Below are positions 18,480 to 29,501 of a stretch of DNA of 35,621 bases, piece by piece. The notes under the pieces were generated by a model. The model made no database searches. It worked only from the letters and a program-made list of their open reading frames with translations, and was not told the origin of the DNA. This DNA comes from Comamonadaceae bacterium 2PF. GTDB taxonomy: Bacteria; Pseudomonadota; Gammaproteobacteria; Burkholderiales; Burkholderiaceae_C. Numbering within the stretch: the stretch's first letter is position 1; each line of letters starts with the position of its first letter. Both the position numbers and the translations under genes were made by a program. Location: assembly GCA_005502875.1 (NCBI GenBank), contig SCMV01000040.1, positions 1-35,621 of the forward strand, written 5' to 3'.

Positions 18480-20048
18480 TCAGACCTGGAAGAAGGCCAC
18501 CGCCCCGCGCAAGCTCTCCGACTGCTGCCGCAAGGAGGCCGCCGCCGCAGCCGCCTCTTCGACCATGGCGGCGTTTTGCTGCATGGTCTCGTCGATGGCG
18601 CTGACGGCTTCGCTGATCTGGCCGATGCCGGTGGCCTGCTCGCGCGCCGAAGAGGTGATCTCGGCGACGACCTGCTGCACGCGGCGCACCGCCTCGACGG
18701 CGTCCTGGATGGTCTGGCCGGCTTCGGCCACCAGGCCATTGCCACGCTCGACGTTGCTGACGCTGCCCTGGATCAGGTCCTTGATCTCGCGCGCGGCGGT
18801 GGCGCTGCGCTGGGCCAACGCCCGCACTTCAGAGGCCACGACCGCAAAACCACGGCCGTTCTCGCCTGCGCGGGCTGCCTCCACTGCGGCGTTCAAAGCC
18901 AGGATGTTGGTCTGGAAGGCAATGCCATCGATGACGCTGATGATGTCGGCGATCTTGCGCGAGCTGGCGTGGATGGCACCCATGGTTTCGACCACCTGGC
19001 CGACGACCGCACCACCTCGCTCGGCGACCACGGTGGCCTGATCGGCCAGCTGTCCTGCCTGGGCGGCGTGGCTGGCCGACTGCTGCACGCCCGCGCTGAG
19101 CTGCTCGACCGAGGCGGCGGTTTCCTGCAGGCGCGAAGCCTGTTGCTCGGTTCGCAAGGACAGGTCCTGGTTGCCCAACGCGATCTCGGACGAAGCGTGC
19201 GCCACAGTTTCAGCCGAGGTGCGCACCTGCGAGACCACGCCGCGCAGGCTTTCGTTCATGCGGATGACGGTGGACACGAGGTGGCTGAGCTCGTCGCGAC
19301 CCTGAGCATTGAGCTGGCGATCGAGCCGGCCGGCGGCCACGTCGGCGGCGGCGTGCAGCACCTCGCTCAGCGGGCGGGTGATGCTGCGCAGGATCAGCCA
19401 ACTGGCCGCCGCCCCCACCGCCAGCCCGATGGCCAGCAGCAAGGCAATGCCTGAGAGCACCTGCGAGGACGCCGCCTGCGCGCGCTCCTGGGCAGCCAAC
19501 TCCCTTTGCTGACTGAGCTCGAAGACGGCGGCAACCAGTTTGTCCAGCTGCGCGGTGGGCTCGCGGTCCTTGCCCTTGACGGCCTTGTCGACCACCTGGG
19601 CGCTGCCCGAGGGGTCCGCCTAGTCAAACGCCTGCAAGGCCGCGAGGTAGGTCTGCTGCAAGGCGGCGAGCGACTCGCGCGAGGCCTTGACCGGCGCCGT
19701 GTCCAGGCCCATCTGGCCATAGAGCGCCTCCAAGTCGGTCAGGCGGGCAGCCACTTCGCCGCCCTCCTTTTCAAAGGCCTTGCGGTATTTGTCATGCGCT
19801 TCGGCCTGGTGGCTTCGCAGCAGCAGGTTCTTCCACTCCTGGATCTGGATCTTGAAGCTGACCTGAGCGCTGCGGGCGAGGTCGATGGCGCGGGCGTGCT
19901 CCTGCGACATCGCGTGGGCTTGTTCGATGTGGTGCGTGCTGTTGCGCATCGCCATCCAGCCCAGCCCGCCCACCAGCAAGGTGATGAGCAGCAGCAAGGC
20001 GGCGAGCGCGGCGATGCGCGCGCCGATGGAGATTTGGTTGAGCGACAT
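18480..20048 (-). pseudogene. Methyl-accepting chemotaxis protein interrupted by an in-frame TAG
   Basis: The reading frame from the ATG at 20048 (GGAGGG about 4 bases upstream) encodes a membrane helix (about residues 10-36) and a periplasmic four-helix ligand domain. It stops at TAG (19620-19622) as codon 143. The same frame continues for 380 more codons with the second half of that domain, a second membrane helix, a HAMP domain and a full cytoplasmic signalling domain including the hairpin tip region [20 protein letters not shown]. With the stop read through, the protein would be 522 residues, normal for a Tar-like receptor. The downstream part could restart at GTG 19595, giving 371 residues without the sensing half. 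It could be a nonsense mutation, suppression or a sequencing error. No CheR-binding pentapeptide is present; the protein ends GAVAFFQV. Confidence 0.85.
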
Positions 20049-20186
20049 GGATCCCTCCGGTGGACAGGCTCGGCAATGGATGCCGGCCCCCGGCTGCGAT
20101 CCTGCTGCGCCGCCCCGGCATAAGGGGATGTCAGCTTTTCGGCGGGAAGGCCGCTCGGCTTGAGGGGCCGAACGGATCAAATGGGC

Positions 20187-20660
20187 TCAGCCTGCCTGGG
20201 CCGGCACCACCGCATTCGTGTAAGCCTGCACAAAAGCAGAGGGCATGCGGCGCACCTTGCCCTGGGCGATGTCGACACAGACGAACTCGCTGCGGCCGCG
20301 AAAGGCCGTCTGGCCATCGTCGATTCGGATGAACTGGTAGTGGCGCTGCAAGGTGAGCTTGTCGGCCCCGGTCAACCAGGTGCCCAGGGCGATGCGCTCG
20401 CCCAGGCGGGTGGCCTGGATGTAGTTGAGCTCGTGCTGCCGCACCACCATGCCGTGCCCCAGGGCCTCGTACTCGGCCGGGCCCAGGCCCAGCGCGGTGG
20501 AATGCGTCCAGGCGATGTCTTCGAGCCACTGCAGGTAGACCACGTTGTTGGTGTGGCGCATGAGGTCGATGTGCTCGGGCGACACCGTCACCACCAGGGT
20601 GTGCGGGTTCGGGCGGTCCCAGGGCAGGTTGCTCAAGGTGCTCAGGTCGTTGGCAGACAT
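20187..20660 (-). CDS. Acyl-CoA thioesterase, hotdog fold (4HBT/YbgC-FadM type)
   Basis: This 157-residue protein has the 4HBT active-site region EHIDLMRHTNNVVYLQWLEDIAW (about residues 29-51, with the conserved Asp and HxNN), followed by the hotdog beta-sheet. Such enzymes hydrolyse acyl-CoA thioesters in the cytoplasm; chain preference cannot be read. It is divergent from the TetR gene heading the leucine-degradation operon. The shared 174-base region carries several inverted repeats, so both may be controlled by that regulator, which is inference. No clear Shine-Dalgarno precedes the ATG. Confidence 0.85.
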   Translation of the reverse strand: MSANDLSTLSNLPWDRPNPHTLVVTVSPEHIDLMRHTNNVVYLQWLEDIAWTHSTALGLGPAEYEALGHGMVVRQHELNYIQATRLGERIALGTWLTGADKLTLQRHYQFIRIDDGQTAFRGRSEFVCVDIAQGKVRRMPSAFVQAYTNAVVPAQAG

Positions 20661-20742
20661 GTGGCGCGGATCGCGGTTGGGGTGGCAGGGGCCGATGATG
20701 CCACCGCGATGCGCCCCACCCGGCCAACATCTTGAGTTGAAC

Positions 20743-20816
20743 TTGACAAATCATCCGGTCAAACCCTGAGAACACCCGACTCACGTCTGGCCATTCGGGT
20801 GGCATGATGGCGCCAT
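20743..20816. promoter_or_regulatory. Inverted repeats in the thioesterase/TetR divergent region
   Basis: Three dyads lie in this gap: TTGAC-N10-GTCAA (20743-20762), CACCCGA-N15-TCGGGTG (20773-20801) and ATGGCGCCAT (20807-20816). TTGACA at 20743 could be a -35 element, but no good -10 follows. Some may be binding sites for the adjacent TetR protein; individually they are weak. Confidence 0.3.
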
Positions 20817-20818
20817 TC

Positions 20819-20833
20819 TTGAGTCGGACTCAA
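20819..20833. promoter_or_regulatory. Probable TetR operator abutting the regulator's start codon
   Basis: TTGAGTC-G-GACTCAA is a perfect 15-bp palindrome ending one base before the ATG at 20835. It occupies the position where a ribosome site would normally lie, and no Shine-Dalgarno is visible. This suggests direct autoregulation and possibly a leaderless or very short-leader transcript. A half-site TTGAGT recurs at 20732-20737. Confidence 0.6.
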
Positions 20834-20834
20834 C

Positions 20835-21539
20835 ATGAGCGCCACGCTGCAACGCCACCAACCCCGACAGGCCCGCTCCGCCCACCGCGTGCAGGCCATC
20901 CTTTCTGCCGCCCGCCAGGTGTTTTCGGCGCAGGGCTTCCAGCGCGCGACCATGGCCCACATCGCCGAGCTGGCCGGGGTGTCCGAGGCCACCGTCTTCA
21001 CCTACTTCCCGGGCAAGCGAGAGCTGTGCATCCAGGTCATCACCGAGTGGTATGACGAGATCAGCACCGAGCTCGAGCGCGACCTGCCCCAGCTGCAAGG
21101 CGTGCACGCCAAGCTGGCCCACGTGGTGCGCGCCCACCTGGTGACCCTGCTGGCCGATGGCTCGGGGCTGTGCGCCCTGGTGCTCAGCGAGGGCCGCGCC
21201 GCCGACCCCGAGCTCGCCGCCGTGCTGGCCGAGTGCCGCCGCCGCTACACCGCACCGCTGATGCAGGCCCTGGCAGAAGGCCAGGCCTCGGGCGACGTGC
21301 GAGCCGACATGCCGCTGCGCCTGCTGCGCGACCTGGTCTACGGCTCGATGGAGCACGTGCTCTGGGACGCCATCACCACCCAGAAGCGCCCACGCATCGA
21401 CACCACGGCCGAGCAGCTGACCGAGCTGATCTGGTCGGCCGTGATGCCGCGTGACACCTCGCTGGAAGCCCTGCGTCGCCTGCGCGACGAGGTGGCGGCG
21501 GCCTTGCGACAAACCGAAACCCCGCCGTCCATCCGCTGA
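20835..21539 (+). CDS. TetR/AcrR-family transcriptional regulator of the liu operon (LiuQ-like)
   Basis: This 234-residue protein has the TetR N-terminal helix-turn-helix at about residues 18-64 ([43 protein letters not shown]), followed by an all-helical ligand domain. It is 11 bases upstream of liuB, in one transcription unit. From memory, some betaproteobacteria use a TetR protein called LiuQ instead of the MerR-type LiuR to control leucine catabolism. This position fits that role, but orthology is not shown. The ligand would then be an acyl-CoA intermediate. The perfect palindrome at its start points to autorepression. Confidence 0.85.
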   Translation: MSATLQRHQPRQARSAHRVQAILSAARQVFSAQGFQRATMAHIAELAGVSEATVFTYFPGKRELCIQVITEWYDEISTELERDLPQLQGVHAKLAHVVRAHLVTLLADGSGLCALVLSEGRAADPELAAVLAECRRRYTAPLMQALAEGQASGDVRADMPLRLLRDLVYGSMEHVLWDAITTQKRPRIDTTAEQLTELIWSAVMPRDTSLEALRRLRDEVAAALRQTETPPSIR

Positions 21540-21550
21540 ACGGAGACCCC

Positions 21551-23158
21551 ATGCCCGTGCTGAACACCCAGCTCAACCCGCGCAGCGAGGCCCACCTGGC
21601 CAACGCCAGCGCCATGCAGGCCCTCGTCGAGGACCTGGAACGCCTGCTTGACGTCGTCGCCCTGGGCGGCGGCGAGGCCCCGCGCGCCAAACACCTGGCC
21701 CGAGGCAAGCTGCTGCCGCGCGACCGCGTGGCCCAGTTGCTCGACGCCGGCTCGCCTTTTCTGGAAGTCGCGCCATTGGCCGCCTTGAACGTGTACGACA
21801 ACGCGGCGCCCTGCGCGGGCGTGATCGCCGGCATCGGCCGCGTGGCGGGCGTGGAGTGCATGGTGGTGTGCAACGACGCCACCGTCAAAGGCGGCACCTA
21901 CTACCCGCTGACCGTCAAGAAGCACCTGCGCGCGCAGGAGATCGCTCAGCAGAACCGCCTGCCCTGCATCTACCTGGTCGACTCGGGCGGCGCCAACCTG
22001 CCGAACCAGGACGAGGTCTTTCCGGATCGCGACCACTTCGGCCGCATCTTCTACAACCAGGCCAACATGAGCGCGGCCGGCATCCCGCAGATCGCCGTGG
22101 TGATGGGCTCTTGCACGGCCGGTGGCGCCTACATGCCGGCCATGAGCGACGAGACCATCATCGTGGCCAAGCAGGGCACGATCTTCCTGGGTGGCCCGCC
22201 GCTGGTCAAAGCCGCCACGGGCGAAGAGGTCACGGCCGAAGACCTGGGCGGCGGCGACGTGCACACGCGGCTGTCGGGCGTGGCCGACCACCTGGCGCGC
22301 GACGACGAGCACGCGCTGGCGATCGCGCGGCAATGCGTGGCGCGACTGAACTGGCGCAAGTTGCCTGAGCTGTCGCTGATCACCCCCCGCCCTCCCCTGC
22401 TGGACGAGGCCGAGCTGATGGGCGTGATCCCGACCGACACGCGCAAGCCTTTTGACGTGCGCGAGGTCATCGCCCGGCTGGTCGATGGCTCCGAGTTCGA
22501 CGAGTTCAAGGCCCGCTACGGTTCGACCCTGGTGTGCGGCTTCGCGCACATCGAGGGCATGCCCGTGGGCATCGTGGCGAACAACGGCATTTTGTTTTCG
22601 GAGTCGGCCAACAAGGGCGCGCACTTCATCGAGCTGTGCTGCCAGCGCAAGGTGCCCCTCGTCTTCCTGCAGAACATCACCGGCTTCATGGTGGGCCGTA
22701 AGGTCGAGAACGAAGGCATCGCGCGGGCCGGTGCCAAGATGGTGACGGCCGTGTCGTGCGCGCAGGTGCCCAAATTCACCGTCGTCATCGGTGGCAGCTT
22801 CGGCGCGGGCAACTACGGCATGTGCGGCCGCGCCTTCAACCCGCGCTTCGTGTGGATGTGGCCGAACGCGCGCATCAGCGTGATGGGCGGCGAGCAGGCC
22901 GCTTCGGTGCTGGCCACCGTCAAGCGCGATGGCATCGAGGCCAAGGGCGGGCAGTGGAGCGCCGACGAAGAGGCCGCTTTCAAGGCCCCCATCCGTGATC
23001 AGTACGAAGCGCAAGGCCACCCCTACTACGCCACCGCCCGCCTATGGGACGATGGCCTGATCCGCCCCACCGACACCCGCCGCGTGCTGGCTCTGGCGCT
23101 CAGCGCCAGCCTGAACGCCCCCATCCCCGAGACGCGATTCGGCGTCTTCCGCATGTGA
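21551..23158 (+). CDS. liuB: 3-Methylcrotonyl-CoA carboxylase beta subunit (carboxyltransferase)
   Basis: This 535-residue carboxyltransferase transfers CO2 from carboxybiotin to 3-methylcrotonyl-CoA, making 3-methylglutaconyl-CoA. Family features include [12 protein letters not shown] near residue 45, the N-terminal crotonase-like core ([31 protein letters not shown]), and the C-terminal core with [10 protein letters not shown] and [15 protein letters not shown]. The length matches MccB/LiuB. The similar geranyl-CoA carboxylase subunit AtuC is the main alternative, but the HMG-CoA lyase and isovaleryl-CoA dehydrogenase genes downstream favour leucine degradation. GGAG precedes the ATG by about 5 bases. 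Confidence 0.93.
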   Translation: MPVLNTQLNPRSEAHLANASAMQALVEDLERLLDVVALGGGEAPRAKHLARGKLLPRDRVAQLLDAGSPFLEVAPLAALNVYDNAAPCAGVIAGIGRVAGVECMVVCNDATVKGGTYYPLTVKKHLRAQEIAQQNRLPCIYLVDSGGANLPNQDEVFPDRDHFGRIFYNQANMSAAGIPQIAVVMGSCTAGGAYMPAMSDETIIVAKQGTIFLGGPPLVKAATGEEVTAEDLGGGDVHTRLSGVADHLARDDEHALAIARQCVARLNWRKLPELSLITPRPPLLDEAELMGVIPTDTRKPFDVREVIARLVDGSEFDEFKARYGSTLVCGFAHIEGMPVGIVANNGILFSESANKGAHFIELCCQRKVPLVFLQNITGFMVGRKVENEGIARAGAKMVTAVSCAQVPKFTVVIGGSFGAGNYGMCGRAFNPRFVWMWPNARISVMGGEQAASVLATVKRDGIEAKGGQWSADEEAAFKAPIRDQYEAQGHPYYATARLWDDGLIRPTDTRRVLALALSASLNAPIPETRFGVFRM

Positions 23159-23168
23159 GGAGATGCGC

Positions 23169-23990
23169 ATGAGCGCTTCATTGGATGTTTCGTCGCTGCA
23201 GCACCTGGACGTGAGCCGACAAGGCAACGTGGCCACGGTTCGACTCAACCGCCCCGACGTGCGCAACGCCTTCCACGCCGACACGGTGGCCGAGCTCACG
23301 CGGGTTTTTGCATCGTTCCAGGACGACGCCGAGCTGCGCGCCGTGGTGCTGGGCTCGACGGGGGTGGCCTTTTGCTCGGGCGCCGACCTGAACTGGATGC
23401 GCCAGACCGCCGACTACAGCTGGGTGGACAACCACCGCGACGCCTCGCGCCTGGCCAACATGCTGTGGACGCTGACCTGCTGCCCCGTGCCCGTGATCGC
23501 CGAGGTGCAGGGCGACTGCTACGGCGGCGGCGTGGGCCTGGTGTCTTGCTGCGACGTGGTGGTGGCGGCCGAGTCCGCTCAGTTCTGCCTGTCGGAAGCC
23601 AAGCTGGGCCTGATCCCGGCCACCATCAGCCCCTACGTGATCCACGCGATTGGCGAGCGGGCCGCGCGGCGCTACTTCGTGACGGCCGAGCGTTTCTCGG
23701 CCGAGCGCGCGCAGGTCATGGGCCTGGTGCACGAGGTGGTCGGTCTGGATGCCCTGGCGACGACCACGCAAGGCCTCGTCGAGTCCATCCTGCGCAACGG
23801 CCCGAACGCCGTGCGCGAATGCAAGACCCTGGTGCGCGAAATCGGCAGCCGCCCGATCACGCACGAGCTGCGCGACGTGACGGCACGCCGCATCGCCGAC
23901 GTGCGCGCCAGCGACGAAGGCAAGGCCGGGCTGAATGCCTTCCTCACGCGCGGCACGCCGCCGTGGGTGCTCAAGCCTGAGGCGAAGTGA
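23169..23990 (+). CDS. liuC: Enoyl-CoA hydratase family protein, probable methylglutaconyl-CoA hydratase
   Basis: This 273-residue crotonase-fold protein has the oxyanion-hole motifs FCSGADLNWMRQ (near residue 67) and EVQGDCYGGGVGLVSCCD (near 110). It probably hydrates 3-methylglutaconyl-CoA to HMG-CoA, from its place between the two carboxylase subunit genes. Two ATGs are possible: the one at 23163 touches the AGGAG ribosome site, whereas the one at 23169 has proper 6-base spacing and is preferred. It begins 10 bases after liuB. Confidence 0.9.
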   Translation: MSASLDVSSLQHLDVSRQGNVATVRLNRPDVRNAFHADTVAELTRVFASFQDDAELRAVVLGSTGVAFCSGADLNWMRQTADYSWVDNHRDASRLANMLWTLTCCPVPVIAEVQGDCYGGGVGLVSCCDVVVAAESAQFCLSEAKLGLIPATISPYVIHAIGERAARRYFVTAERFSAERAQVMGLVHEVVGLDALATTTQGLVESILRNGPNAVRECKTLVREIGSRPITHELRDVTARRIADVRASDEGKAGLNAFLTRGTPPWVLKPEAK

Positions 23991-24034
23991 ACGCCACGCC
24001 AACGCCCACACCGCACCACCGAGACCCAGGCACC

Positions 24035-26176
<2,142 letters not shown>

Positions 26177-26186
26177 AGGCAACGCC

Positions 26187-27113
26187 ATGAGCCAACTCCC
26201 CACCCACGTCACCCTCGTCGATGTCGGCCCGCGCGACGGGCTGCAGAACGAGGCTCAGCCTGTGCCGGCGGCCACCAAGATCGAGCTCGTGCACCGCCTG
26301 CAAGCGGCCGGGCTGCGCGAGATCGAGGTCACCAGCTTTGTGAGCCCCAAGTGGGTGCCGCAGATGGGCGACAACGCCGAGGTCATGGCCGGCATCACGC
26401 GCCAGGCCGGCGTGCGATACAGCGTGCTCACGCCCAACATGAAGGGCTTTGAGGGCGCCCTGGTCGCCAATGCCGATGAGGTCGTGATCTTTGCCGCCGC
26501 CAGCGAGGCCTTCAGCCAGCGCAACATCAACTGCTCGATCGCCGAGTCCATCGAGCGCTTCCGCCCGGTGGCCGAGGCCGCGCGGGCGCACGGCATGAAG
26601 GTGCGCGCGGCCGTCTCGTGTGCGCTGGGCTGCCCCTACCAGGGCGATGTGAGCATCGACGCCGTGGACGACGTGGTGCAGCGCCTGCAAGGCATCGGCG
26701 CGCAACACATCGGCATCGCCGACACCATCGGCGTGGGCACGGCTGGGCAGGTTCAGCGCGTGATGGAAACGGCCATGAAGCGCGTGCCCCTGGCCGATCT
26801 CAGCGGCCACTTCCACGACACCTACGGCCAGGCGCTGGCCAACATCTTTGCCTGCCTGCAACTGGGCGTGCACACCTTCGATGCCAGCGTGGCCGGCCTG
26901 GGCGGCTGCCCCTACGCCAAGGGCGCCACCGGCAACGTGGCCACCGAAGACGTGGTCTACCTGCTGCAGGGCTTGGGCATCCACACCGGCATCGACCTGG
27001 ACAAGCTGGTGGACGCGGGCGCGTTCATCTCCGAGGCGCTGGGCCGGCCCACGGCCTCGCGCGTGGCCCGCGCCACCCTGGCCAAGCGCGACCGCCAGCT
27101 CGGCGCGAGCTGA
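26187..27113 (+). CDS. liuE: Hydroxymethylglutaryl-CoA lyase
   Basis: LiuE/MvaB cleaves HMG-CoA to acetyl-CoA and acetoacetate, the final step of leucine degradation. The 308-residue TIM-barrel protein shows VDVGPRDGLQNE near the N-terminus, TSFVSPKWVPQM, the metal-binding HFHDTYG, and VAGLGGCPYAKGATGN containing the active-site cysteine of this family. It begins 10 bases after liuD with AAGG upstream. A longer reading from 26124 overlaps liuD and adds unrelated residues. Confidence 0.94.
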   Translation: MSQLPTHVTLVDVGPRDGLQNEAQPVPAATKIELVHRLQAAGLREIEVTSFVSPKWVPQMGDNAEVMAGITRQAGVRYSVLTPNMKGFEGALVANADEVVIFAAASEAFSQRNINCSIAESIERFRPVAEAARAHGMKVRAAVSCALGCPYQGDVSIDAVDDVVQRLQGIGAQHIGIADTIGVGTAGQVQRVMETAMKRVPLADLSGHFHDTYGQALANIFACLQLGVHTFDASVAGLGGCPYAKGATGNVATEDVVYLLQGLGIHTGIDLDKLVDAGAFISEALGRPTASRVARATLAKRDRQLGAS

Positions 27114-27218
27114 TCAGGGCCGATCGCCGCCCACTCGCACCACCCGCTCACCACGCACCGCCCCACTCGCCACACAGCGACCCGCGACGTTCACCGAATC
27201 ACACCGAGGAGACCCACC
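27114..27218 (+). other. C-rich spacer between liuE and liuA
   Basis: This 105-base spacer is rich in C and A and poor in G on the coding strand, especially 27128-27175, with many CAC/CCAC units and no hairpin. That composition is what Rho loading sites look like. It ends with the good ribosome site GAGGAG before liuA. No promoter is visible in it. Confidence 0.35.
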
Positions 27219-28397
27219 ATGACCCTGCCCGGCCTGAACCACCACCTGGGTGACGACATCGACGCCCTGCGCGACGCCGTGCGCGCCTTCGTGGACAAAG
27301 AGCTCGCGCCCCGCGCCGCCGACATCGACCGCGAGAACCTCTTCCCGGCCGACATGTGGAAGAAGCTGGGCGACCTCGGCCTGCACGGCCTGACGGTGTC
27401 CGAGGAATACGGCGGCACCAACCTGGGCTACCTGGCCCACATGGTGGCCATGGAAGAAGTCAGCCGCGGCAGCGCCTCGGTGGGCCTGAGCTACGGCGCG
27501 CACTCCAACCTGTGCGTCAACCAGATCCACCGCAACGGCAGCGAGGCGCAAAAGCGCAAGTACCTGCCCCAGCTCATCAGCGGCGACTTCGTCGGTGCGC
27601 TGGCCATGAGCGAGCCCAACGCCGGCTCGGACGTGGTCAGCATGAAGCTGCGCGCCGACAAGAAGGGTGACCGCTACGTGCTCAACGGCAGCAAGATGTG
27701 GATCACCAATGGCGGCGACGCCGACGTGCTCGTGGTCTACGCCAAAACCGACCCCGAAGCCGGTGCCAAGGGCATGACCGCCTTCCTCATCGAGAAGGGC
27801 ATGAAGGGCTTCAGCCGGGGTCAGCACCTCGACAAGCTGGGCATGCGCGGCTCCAACACCTACCCGCTGTTTTTTGAGGACTGCGAGGTGCCTGCCGAGA
27901 ACGTGCTGGGCGGCGAAGGCAACGGCACCAAGGTGCTCATGAGCGGCCTGGACTACGAGCGCGCGGTGCTCTCGGGTGGGCCGCTGGGCATCATGCAGTC
28001 GGTCATGGACCACGTGATCCCCTACATCCACGAGCGCAAGCAGTTCGGCCAGGCCATTGGCGAGTTCCAGCTGCTGCAGGGCAAGATCGCTGACATGTAC
28101 ACCGTGCAGCAGGCCGGGCGCTCGCTGGCCTACACCGTGGCCAAGAACCTCGACGCCCTGGGCAGCCAGCACGCACGCCACGTGCGCAAGGACTGCGCTG
28201 CCCTGATCCTGTGGACGGCCGAGAAGGCCACCTGGATGGCCGGCGAAGGCATCCAGATCTTTGGCGGCAACGGCTACATCAACGACTACCCCCTGGGCCG
28301 CCTCTGGCGCGACGCCAAACTTTACGAAATCGGGGCCGGCACCAGTGAAATCCGACGCATGTTGATCGGCCGAGAGCTCTTCAATGCCACGTCATGA
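27219..28397 (+). CDS. liuA: Isovaleryl-CoA dehydrogenase
   Basis: This 392-residue acyl-CoA dehydrogenase oxidises isovaleryl-CoA to 3-methylcrotonyl-CoA with FAD, passing electrons to electron-transfer flavoprotein. Signatures are [13 protein letters not shown] (near residue 128), [11 protein letters not shown], the catalytic-base region [16 protein letters not shown] typical of isovaleryl-CoA dehydrogenases, and [22 protein letters not shown] near the C-terminus. GAGGAG is positioned about 8 bases before the ATG. It is last in the cluster, 105 bases after liuE, although it supplies the substrate for LiuB/LiuD; liuA usually leads the operon. Confidence 0.93.
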   Translation: MTLPGLNHHLGDDIDALRDAVRAFVDKELAPRAADIDRENLFPADMWKKLGDLGLHGLTVSEEYGGTNLGYLAHMVAMEEVSRGSASVGLSYGAHSNLCVNQIHRNGSEAQKRKYLPQLISGDFVGALAMSEPNAGSDVVSMKLRADKKGDRYVLNGSKMWITNGGDADVLVVYAKTDPEAGAKGMTAFLIEKGMKGFSRGQHLDKLGMRGSNTYPLFFEDCEVPAENVLGGEGNGTKVLMSGLDYERAVLSGGPLGIMQSVMDHVIPYIHERKQFGQAIGEFQLLQGKIADMYTVQQAGRSLAYTVAKNLDALGSQHARHVRKDCAALILWTAEKATWMAGEGIQIFGGNGYINDYPLGRLWRDAKLYEIGAGTSEIRRMLIGRELFNATS

Positions 28398-28462
28398 CGC
28401 CAGGGCTGCCCTCCTGTCGCGCAGGGTGCCCTCACGAAGCCCCGCGAACCCCTAGCATCCGA

Positions 28463-28479
28463 TCCAGATCAAATCTGGA
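28463..28479. promoter_or_regulatory. Palindrome upstream of the PF10118-type gene
   Basis: TCCAGAT-CAA-ATCTGGA is a perfect 7-bp inverted repeat 33 bases before the ATG at 28512, in the 114-base gap after liuA. It lacks a T-run and is AT-richer than its surroundings, so an operator is likelier than a terminator. Confidence 0.4.
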
Positions 28480-28511
28480 ACCCGACAAGGGTCCGCGACA
28501 CGGAGACAGAC

Positions 28512-29393
28512 ATGAGCCAACAAGCCCTGAACAACGCCAAGGAACTCGTTGCCCGCGAAAAGCTCGACTTCGGTCTGGACGGCGACCTGCCGCGCTGGTG
28601 GTACGAGAACAACCCCTACAAGTCGCGCCTGATCGACGCCCTGCAAGCGGCCTTCCCGGACGGCGAGCGTTATTTCATCTCGTGCGTTCGCGCCTACCGC
28701 GAACAAACCACCGACCCCAAGCTGCTGGCCGAGATCAAGACCTTCATCCGCCAGGAAGGCCAGCACGGCATCGTGCACTCCAAGTACAACCAGCGCCTGC
28801 GCGAGCAAGGCATGGACGTGGACGCCATCGTTGATTTCATCAACCGAAACAACGAGTTCCACAACAAGCACTTCTCGAAGGAATACAACCTGGCGCTGAC
28901 CTCTGCCTTCGAGCACTTCACCGCCATGCTGGCCGAGATTTTCTTCGTCAAGAAGGAAACCATGGCCAACGCCGACCCCAAGCTGCGCGCCATGATGGCC
29001 TGGCACGCCGTCGAAGAGATGGAACACAAGGCCGTGGCCTACGACGTGATGCAGCAAGTCGCCAAGGTGGGCTACTTCAAGCGTTGCGCGGCCATGGTGC
29101 ACGTCATCCTGTTCCTGAGCTTGCTGACCATGCGCTTCACCAACCGCCTGCTCAAGAACGACGGCTTCTCGTTCGGCCAGCGCATGTGGATGATGGCCAA
29201 GTCGCGCTGGTGGCTGTTCGGCTACAAGGGCGTGCTGTCGAGCCACCTGGGCACCCTGCTGGCCTACTTCAAGCCGGGCTTCCACCCCTGGCAGCAAGAG
29301 GCCATCCACAACTACGACGCCTGGGTCGAAGCCTACGACCGCACCGGTGACCCGATGGAAGCTGGCGCCGCGCTGTACCAAGCCGCACACTGA
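28512..29393 (+). CDS. PF10118-type putative metal-dependent hydrolase
   Basis: This 293-residue protein fits the family annotated as predicted metal-dependent hydrolases (PF10118/COG3687). The sequence is mostly helical with ferritin-like spacing of acidic and His residues: RAYREQT, FIRQEGQHGIVHSKYN, FEHFTAMLAE and HAVEEMEHKAVAYDV. This suggests a di-metal site formed by Glu and His. One hydrophobic segment (about residues 194-212) could touch the membrane. Function is not established; some members sit near fatty-acid or sterol genes. It is downstream of liuA but has its own palindrome-bearing leader, so it may be separately transcribed. Confidence 0.8.
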   Translation: MSQQALNNAKELVAREKLDFGLDGDLPRWWYENNPYKSRLIDALQAAFPDGERYFISCVRAYREQTTDPKLLAEIKTFIRQEGQHGIVHSKYNQRLREQGMDVDAIVDFINRNNEFHNKHFSKEYNLALTSAFEHFTAMLAEIFFVKKETMANADPKLRAMMAWHAVEEMEHKAVAYDVMQQVAKVGYFKRCAAMVHVILFLSLLTMRFTNRLLKNDGFSFGQRMWMMAKSRWWLFGYKGVLSSHLGTLLAYFKPGFHPWQQEAIHNYDAWVEAYDRTGDPMEAGAALYQAAH

Positions 29394-29419
29394 CCCCCAT
29401 CACGCGCTGAACGCACGCA

Positions 29420-29456
29420 CGCGGGCCGCACGCCAACCATGGCGTTGCGGCCCGCG
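29420..29456. terminator. Long hairpin between convergent genes
   Basis: CGCGGGCCGCA (29420-29430) pairs perfectly with TGCGGCCCGCG (29446-29456). The inner CGCCA/TGGCG extends the stem to 16 bp with one bulged T and a 4-base loop. It lies between the convergent PF10118-type and carotenoid oxygenase genes and probably insulates both, though neither side has a strong T-run. Confidence 0.6.
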
Positions 29457-29501
29457 GTCATTTCAGCGCCTCGGCTCAACGCCTCGGGTCAACGCCCCAT
29501 G

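Noticed and set aside
19606..19640. Frameshift as the cause of the broken chemoreceptor
   Set aside because: Both parts of the receptor are in exactly the same frame, with continuous domain sequence across the TAG, so it is a single in-frame stop codon and not an insertion or deletion.
21338..23020. 560-residue minus-strand ORF opposite liuB
   Set aside because: It is a shadow of a well-conserved carboxyltransferase gene. The translation is His/Arg/Asp-rich without domain features.
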